Assembly (NCBI RefSeq): GCF_900113765.1
Contig: NZ_FOQO01000018.1
Span: 1-34,577 of the forward strand
Source of the DNA: Parapedobacter indicus
GTDB lineage: Bacteria; Bacteroidota; Bacteroidia; Sphingobacteriales; Sphingobacteriaceae
Direction: 5' to 3'
DNA length: 34,577 nucleotides
Part shown: positions 30,142-34,577 of the stretch, in pieces
How positions within the stretch are numbered: the first letter of the stretch is position 1
Layout of the letters: every line of letters starts with the position of its first letter
Translations under genes and position numbers: made by a program
The notes under the pieces: model-generated
The model's database searches: none
Told to the model about the DNA's origin: nothing
What the model saw: the letters and a program-made list of their open reading frames with translations, nothing else

Positions 30142-31206
30142 ATGAAGAATTTTGACACAAGGACGTATAGTATTTCAGATTTCATTGAATGGAATAACAA
30201 CGGGTTACTTGAATTATCGCCAGATTTTCAAAGGAGGTCTGTTTGGACAGAAAAAGCAAAATCATATTTAATTGATACTATAATAAGAAGTAAGCCGATT
30301 CCCAAAATTTTAATTACGCAAAATTTACAAGGCGCAAAAAATGTTCGTGTTGTGGTAGACGGGCAGCAACGACTCAGGACAATTTTGAGTTTTTACAACG
30401 GTGATTTTAAAATAAGTCGAGTACACCACCCTGAATTCGGAGGAAGGACCTATGATGATCTACCAGAGACTATTAAGAACGAATTTCTTAAATATGAGTT
30501 GGGTGTAGATGTGTTATTTGATTTACCTTACGAAGATATCTTAGACATATTTGCGAGAATAAATTCATATACCGTAAAGTTACAACCCCAAGAAATTCTA
30601 AATGCGAGGTATGTTGGGTATTTTAAACAAGCAGTATTTCAATATGGATTAAAATACGTCAACTATTTTATAGAATCAGAGGTGTTAACGAAAGCGAAAG
30701 TAACGAGAATGGCAGAAGCTGAATTAACAGGTGATCTGTTTGTTGCTTTAATCGATACTGTCCGTACAAATAAAGGTGTTGAAAACTATTATAAAAGATA
30801 TGAGGAAGAAGAGGGTAACCTTCCGGACGCATGCAGAAAATTCGACACTATAATGACGTATTTAGGGACAATCTATCCCCCACAAGAACTGGCGAACACC
30901 AATTGGAAAAGGCCCCAATTATTTTATACGCTCTTTGTTAGTCTAGGCCATTTATTATTTAGAATTAACGGATTAAATCAAGATAATCTAGTTAGTATTA
31001 ATGAAAAAAGTATTGGCAAATTAAGAACAATTTTGGATGAAGTCTCTTCTAAATACGATTTTTATACCGAGGAGAAGGAAATCGATGTCCCTTCAGACTA
31101 CAAGGAATTTATTGAATACACAAGAAGAGGAACAACTGATACCGCCGCAAGGGTTTCTAGATCTAATTTTCTATGTCAAAAGCTTAAAAACAACTTGGAA
31201 TCGTAA
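30142..31206 (+). CDS. DUF262 (GmrSD N-terminal-type) protein
   Basis: A 354-residue protein with the DUF262 fold. Visible motifs are LSPDFQRRSVWTEKAKSYLI, the signature VVDGQQRLRTILSFYNGDF (DGQQR at about 73-77) and DIFARINSYTVKLQPQEILN. DUF262 belongs to a ParB-like superfamily that uses nucleotides to drive nuclease activity; in the type IV restriction system GmrSD it is joined to DUF1524 (HNH nuclease). Here the DUF1524 part is absent and the C-terminus is helical, without a nuclease motif. The ATG at 30142 fits the family start; an earlier in-frame ATG (30085) adds unrelated residues. Its stop overlaps the start of a HEPN gene (TAATG), so the two form one coupled unit. Confidence 0.85.
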   Translation: MKNFDTRTYSISDFIEWNNNGLLELSPDFQRRSVWTEKAKSYLIDTIIRSKPIPKILITQNLQGAKNVRVVVDGQQRLRTILSFYNGDFKISRVHHPEFGGRTYDDLPETIKNEFLKYELGVDVLFDLPYEDILDIFARINSYTVKLQPQEILNARYVGYFKQAVFQYGLKYVNYFIESEVLTKAKVTRMAEAELTGDLFVALIDTVRTNKGVENYYKRYEEEEGNLPDACRKFDTIMTYLGTIYPPQELANTNWKRPQLFYTLFVSLGHLLFRINGLNQDNLVSINEKSIGKLRTILDEVSSKYDFYTEEKEIDVPSDYKEFIEYTRRGTTDTAARVSRSNFLCQKLKNNLES

Positions 31207-31832
31207 TGAGTAAGAAAAGGGTCAAAATTGCAGCTGTTTATAATGATCTAGTCCGTGAGCTTAACGGATTAAAAAAATTGGACACCCTCAACCAAACTAA
31301 TTTTCAAGAAAGTAAAATAAGTAAAAAGCAACTGCATGTGCTGACAGAGTTTATTTTTTTTAACGCTTTTATTGCGTATGAAAATTTCATTAGAGACACT
31401 TTTCTGTTATATACACTAGAAAAAAAGAACAGTAGAAACGATATTGTAACATCATACTTAAAGCCAAAAGATTTTTTTCATGCTGAAAAGCTTATTCAGT
31501 CCTCCATGACTGTTATCGATTGGAATAGCCCTGACACAATCATTGAACGGGCAGAACTTTATTTAAAAGATGGGTTTCCTATTAAAGCATATTATATTTC
31601 GACAAAATCAAAACTCACCTCCTATAGATTACTCCGTAATCATATCGCACATAAGTCTTCTAAGTCACTAGATGGATATAAGAAAGTATTAAGGCAATAT
31701 TATGGCATTATTCCGCTTCAGACACCAACGATTGGAGAATATTTATTATTGACTTCGAAGACGGATAGGACAAAATATCATTTATTAGAAATTTTCGAAT
31801 TCTTTGAGATCCTGTCAAGTAGCATCAAGTAA
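31206..31832 (+). CDS. HEPN-domain protein (RiboL-PSP-HEPN-like), partner of DUF262
   Basis: A 208-residue all-helical protein. The catalytic motif of HEPN ribonucleases, R-x4-6-H, is present as SYRLLRNHIAHKSS (Arg144 to His149) near the C-terminal third, preceded by the long helix TEFIFFNAFIAYENFIRDTF found in the RiboL-PSP-HEPN type. HEPN proteins cut RNA in many defence and toxin systems. The gene overlaps the end of the DUF262 gene by one base and nothing else is in the operon, so the likely unit is a two-gene DUF262 sensor/nuclease plus HEPN effector. The activity is inferred from the family. Confidence 0.75.
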   Translation: MSKKRVKIAAVYNDLVRELNGLKKLDTLNQTNFQESKISKKQLHVLTEFIFFNAFIAYENFIRDTFLLYTLEKKNSRNDIVTSYLKPKDFFHAEKLIQSSMTVIDWNSPDTIIERAELYLKDGFPIKAYYISTKSKLTSYRLLRNHIAHKSSKSLDGYKKVLRQYYGIIPLQTPTIGEYLLLTSKTDRTKYHLLEIFEFFEILSSSIK

Positions 31833-31867
31833 TGTTATAAGCCACTATTAAGGTTCAGAGTTTTCGG

Positions 31868-32698
31868 TTACACTCTCTCAAAAAAAGGAGACACATCATG
31901 ATTTGCCATATACTCCTCAATTTGTTGCACTTCATCAGTCGGCACCCATTGAATAGGCCGGTAATTTTTTAGGCTTTCCCAGATATCGTGATGATCTTTT
32001 AGTTTTTTGGAAGGCTCGTCACCTACGAAGAAAAATTTGGCATCTTTCTCCTGTCGCCTAATGGTATCAACTAGAAAAAGGTGTGCTCGGATCTGAAGTT
32101 TAAGTGCATGGAGGGCTTTGCCGAAATCACTCATCTCCCCTACTACCTTTACATCATTCCTGCCGATAAATGATACTTTCGACGGAACGATTAGACCTGC
32201 AACATCGTTTTCGGTAAGTTCGACATCAAAGTTGACACGATCGCCGATCGACTTTACTAACCGTTGCTTTGCATGAGCAACAGGGTCCTGCCCGGATTGT
32301 TGCTGCCCGGTTAAAGCGAACACGAATTTTTCGAACAGCTTATCGAATGTATGCTCATCAAGCGCCATATTCAGCGGCACAGGTTTGGAGAAAGTAAGCA
32401 GATTGTTTGCATATACCGAAAGATATTCCAAATAGCTCTCGCTTAAAAATCGTTGGCCCTTATGTCCTTTGAGCAGATCAGACTGGCATGATGTAGCAAG
32501 TTGCTCGATAGCTCGTAAATTTGATTTAATGAGCTGATATCCTCCTTCGGGCAGTAAATCCTTAATAACATTCAGCTTATCGGCGGCATAGGCAAAATGA
32601 CATTGGACACCATCAGCCATAAATAGGCCAATAGTGATGCGTTCATCCTGATTCGGACGAATACTGCAATACAAGATGGAATAAAACGTCTTCATCAT
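31868..32698 (-). CDS. DUF3037-like protein, partner of the HipA-like kinase
   Basis: A 276-residue cytoplasmic protein. The start MMKTFYSILYCSIRPNQDER, then ITIGLFMADGVQCHFAYAADKL, resembles DUF3037 (Y.I.R.....G....VG). The rest is mainly helical with a central SFIGRNDVKVVGEMSDFGKA and contains no known catalytic motif. Its ATG overlaps the stop of the HipA-like gene by four bases (ATGA), so the two are translated together. DUF3037 proteins are recurrent neighbours of HipA_2-type kinases; they may be substrate, regulator or antitoxin. Confidence 0.7.
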   Translation of the reverse strand: MMKTFYSILYCSIRPNQDERITIGLFMADGVQCHFAYAADKLNVIKDLLPEGGYQLIKSNLRAIEQLATSCQSDLLKGHKGQRFLSESYLEYLSVYANNLLTFSKPVPLNMALDEHTFDKLFEKFVFALTGQQQSGQDPVAHAKQRLVKSIGDRVNFDVELTENDVAGLIVPSKVSFIGRNDVKVVGEMSDFGKALHALKLQIRAHLFLVDTIRRQEKDAKFFFVGDEPSKKLKDHHDIWESLKNYRPIQWVPTDEVQQIEEYMANHDVSPFFERV

Positions 32699-33522
32699 GC
32701 TCCTTTTGTTAGCGGTGCAACCAATTCCCTGAAGTTGGCCTTGGTATCATTCAACCAAGCGTTGTTTTCGATAACCGCTTCGCGGATTTGCTGTTCCAAT
32801 TGCTGTTTATTGAGGCACCACTCGTTAGGCATCCCTGCAACAATATCGGGCAACATATTACCACAATTTAATACAAAGGTAGGAAAGTTATCCAAAATCG
32901 CATTGGCCTCATCGGCTATTTTCTTTGGATTATACAACAAAACATGCGCCAAATCAGCATATAAAATACTGTCTTCCGGCGTGAGCTGAGCCAGCTCCTG
33001 CCCTAATCGGCACCCATCGAAAACGTCGGAATGGTCTATTGGGATAATCTGAAATCGATCTTCGATAGACTGCACCAATAGGTTGTAGTTGTTTGCGCTC
33101 CTATCGGTATTGGCTAGCCATAAATCGAACAAAGCGATCTTTAATAATGCACGTCTGCTCTGATACTTGCCGAGTTCGTGATAATTGCCCTTAAGACCGA
33201 CAAACATATTTGTAACATCTACCGTTTCTTTCTGATAACGCAGGCCAAAGGTTGGCTTACCAAAATGGTGCGGTTGTGTCCGGTTTGAAATTATTTCAGG
33301 ATTAATATGCTCCGGTAGTATGTTTACTAACGCTCCCGGCAGGTGGGGTATTCCCCAAGCATCAAGAAAACAGAGTGAACAATATTCATTAATCAATTTA
33401 CCATTAGAGTCGTACTTACAAATGTATTCCTCAAAGTCATCTGCCATCACAACAACAGGTCTGCTTCCTCCGGTTTCTATGGCTCGGTTAATGGGTGATA
33501 TGGATACTTTGGATGGCAGCAA
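32695..33522 (-). CDS. HipA-like protein kinase (HipA_2 type)
   Basis: A 275-residue kinase-fold protein. The ATP-site lysine is in EEYICKYDSNG (about Lys36), the catalytic loop is ALFDLWLANTDRSANNYNLL (Asp140, Asn144/145) and the metal-binding aspartate is in FQIIPIDHSDVF (Asp163). This matches the short HipA_2 kinases rather than full-length HipA (about 440 residues). No HipB-type antitoxin is adjacent. The frame has no ATG at its beginning; TTG 33522 is chosen because the homologous N-terminus (SKVSISPINRAIETGGSRPV) begins there and a -7-like box TATCTTTA lies about 30 bp upstream. It is translationally coupled to the DUF3037 gene. Confidence 0.75.
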   Translation of the reverse strand: MLPSKVSISPINRAIETGGSRPVVVMADDFEEYICKYDSNGKLINEYCSLCFLDAWGIPHLPGALVNILPEHINPEIISNRTQPHHFGKPTFGLRYQKETVDVTNMFVGLKGNYHELGKYQSRRALLKIALFDLWLANTDRSANNYNLLVQSIEDRFQIIPIDHSDVFDGCRLGQELAQLTPEDSILYADLAHVLLYNPKKIADEANAILDNFPTFVLNCGNMLPDIVAGMPNEWCLNKQQLEQQIREAVIENNAWLNDTKANFRELVAPLTKGA

Positions 33523-33571
33523 AAGGTAAAAGCAGTTAGTTGAGGTAAAGATATGAATTTCAATGGAAAGA

Positions 33572-33607
33572 GAAAAAATTGAGGACCAACGGGCAATTGT
33601 GGTCCTC
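33572..33607 (-). terminator. Terminator after the invertase gene
   Basis: GAGGACC and GGTCCTC form a perfect 7-bp stem around a 13-nt loop, followed on the minus strand by AATTTTTTC. It starts 9 bp after the invertase stop codon and separates it from the HipA-like operon. Confidence 0.85.
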
Positions 33608-33615
33608 AGGAAAAA

Positions 33616-34230
33616 TCAGAGAATGTGGCGTGCTTCCGCCGGATTTTCTTTCACAAAAGTAGCTACTGTGTTGCGGTGAACACCTAAAAGACGCCCAATA
33701 GCGCTATAAGAAATTTTTTTGTTGAGAAAGGTTTTGATTTCGGCTTCCCTGCCGGTAAGTTTTAAGTTCTTGGATTTACTACCTAGTGGCCTACCCAGTT
33801 TTTGCCCCTCTGCCTTTCTACGTGCGAGCGCTTCCTTAGTTCGTTGAGAAATCAGATTCCGCTCTATTTCCGCCGAGAGTCCAAAGGCAAACGCCAATAC
33901 TTTGGAGTTGATGTTGTTACCCAATTCATAATTCTCTTTGACGGTATATACCATGATTTCCCGCTCCATGCAATCGTGCAAAATCTTCATAATCTGCATG
34001 AGGTTTCGTCCTAGCCTAGACAATTCGGATACAATTAGTGTGTCTCCTTTCTGCATACGGTTTAGCAATCCACCAAACTTCCTGACTTCAATTTTTTTTG
34101 TGGCACTAATGGTTTCTTCGATCCACTCATCAATTGCAAGCTGCCGCTCAACTGCAAATTTCTGAATTTCAAAATGTTGGTTCTCTGTTGTTTGCTTGTC
34201 CGTGCTTACTCGGATGTAGCCATAAATCAT
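33616..34230 (-). CDS. Serine site-specific recombinase/DNA invertase of the Mpi type
   Basis: A 204-residue resolvase/invertase. The catalytic Ser9 is in MIYGYIRVSTDKQTTENQHF; further marks are TLIVSELSRLGRNLMQIMKI, the long E-helix (LAFAFGLSAEIERNLISQRT), the linker ALARRKAEGQKLGRPLGSKS and a C-terminal HTH (YSAIGRLLGVHRNTVATFVK). It closely resembles, by eye, the Bacteroides Mpi invertase, which flips many promoters in B. fragilis. The length is full and no damage is seen. It lies about 60 bp from a truncated methylase gene that points away from it, suggesting that its target may be nearby. Confidence 0.92.
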   Translation of the reverse strand: MIYGYIRVSTDKQTTENQHFEIQKFAVERQLAIDEWIEETISATKKIEVRKFGGLLNRMQKGDTLIVSELSRLGRNLMQIMKILHDCMEREIMVYTVKENYELGNNINSKVLAFAFGLSAEIERNLISQRTKEALARRKAEGQKLGRPLGSKSKNLKLTGREAEIKTFLNKKISYSAIGRLLGVHRNTVATFVKENPAEARHIL

Positions 34231-34264
34231 AGCTTTGAATTTTAATGTGTTAAAAAATTAGACA

Positions 34265-34289
34265 GTTATTGATTGAATGAGAATGATAA
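34265..34289. promoter_or_regulatory. Imperfect dyad between invertase and methylase fragment
   Basis: GTTATTGATT and AATGATAAC are inverted with two mismatches around GAATGAG. The dyad lies exactly where the methylase reading frame becomes open (the TAA in ATAAC is its upstream stop), so it is a candidate recombination half-site. AT-rich composition makes chance matches likely. Confidence 0.3.
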
Positions 34290-34577
34290 CATTTTAAATC
34301 GGACAAAACAATCACGAATTTGACGAGCGTTTTTATTCAGCAGCACGCAACAATCCAAAAGGGCTTTTCGAAAGATACTGGTTGGGTCATTTTAAACGAC
34401 GTCGAAGCGCGTATTAAGGAAAAAATAGAACGTATTGGCGTCCCACTTAAGGAGTGGGACGTACAAATCAACTATGGTATCAAAACAGGCTTTAATGAGG
34501 CGTTCATTATAGATGCTGATACCCGTAAAGAACTCCTTAAAAAATGTCCAAAAGCCGACGAAATTATTCGTCCGATT
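34290..34577 (+). pseudogene. C-terminal specificity part of an Eco57I/TaqI-type DNA methylase, 5' part missing (runs off the window)
   Basis: The plus frame from 34290 is open to the window end. From about 34340 it encodes QQHATIQKGFSKDTGWVILN, DVEARIKEKIERIGVPLKEW and DVQINYGIKTGFNEAFIID, which match the start of the TaqI-like target-recognition domain of Eco57I-type adenine methyltransferases/type IIG enzymes and BREX PglX-like proteins (W.I......L..KIE..G.PL.......I..G..TG.NEAFII). The methyltransferase domain (NPPY motif) that should precede it by hundreds of residues is absent, and there is no ATG; a TTG at 34320 is the only possible start. It is either a silent specificity cassette or a decayed gene. 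The invertase next to it favours the first idea, as inference. Confidence 0.65.

Overview
The window looks like a chromosomal segment of a Bacteroidota bacterium, most likely of the family Sphingobacteriaceae (the Pedobacter/Sphingobacterium/Parapedobacter group). Supporting signs are a T9SS-exported giant protein next to a PorP/SprF-type gene, a SusC/SusD pair, DUF6266 and DUF6520 proteins, a LytS/LytTR two-component pair, and many promoters of the Bacteroidota form (TTG, about 19-21 nt, then TAnnTTTG). Genus is inference. The first 28 kb is fairly GC-rich; from about 28.3 kb the DNA is visibly more AT-rich and looks acquired.

Region 1 (1-9.2 kb): a 2737-residue secreted multidomain protein with four near-identical 237-bp MBG-type repeats and a C-terminal T9SS type B sorting domain, followed by the start of a PorP/SprF-like gene. 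A small XRE regulator and two probable gene remnants lie upstream. Region 2 (9.2-11.3 kb): a YceI-like protein and a two-gene lipoprotein operon led by a papain-like cysteine protease, with a clear promoter and terminator.

Region 3 (11.4-14.6 kb): a repeat-rich, cassette-like stretch. Long palindromic repeats, present as inverted and direct copies, bracket two DUF6266 genes and a YafQ-type toxin-antitoxin pair. An orphan antitoxin and an orphan MNT nucleotidyltransferase follow. Region 4 (14.8-19.6 kb): an old-yellow-enzyme reductase, an excisionase-like HTH protein, a LytTR response regulator with an internal insertion, its LytS-type kinase, a lysophospholipid-acyltransferase-like enzyme, and a 39-codon gene closed by a perfect terminator just ahead of that enzyme.

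Region 5 (19.8-28 kb): Crp-type regulator, MauE-type membrane protein and DUF6520 secreted protein on the plus strand, convergent with a TlpA-like/SusC/SusD operon whose stop and start codons overlap. Upstream of the TlpA-like signal peptide lies an exact 11 x 11-bp tandem repeat (TTCG plus 7 bases). Region 6 (28.2-34.6 kb): an AT-rich island with a structured RNA candidate, an XRE regulator, a small unknown gene with a promoter that predicts a leaderless message, a coupled DUF262 + HEPN pair, a coupled HipA-like kinase + DUF3037 pair, an Mpi-like serine DNA invertase, and the C-terminal specificity part of an Eco57I/TaqI-type DNA methylase without its catalytic N-terminus. The island reads as a defence/stress cluster, with a possible invertase-driven, phase-variable methylase at its right edge.
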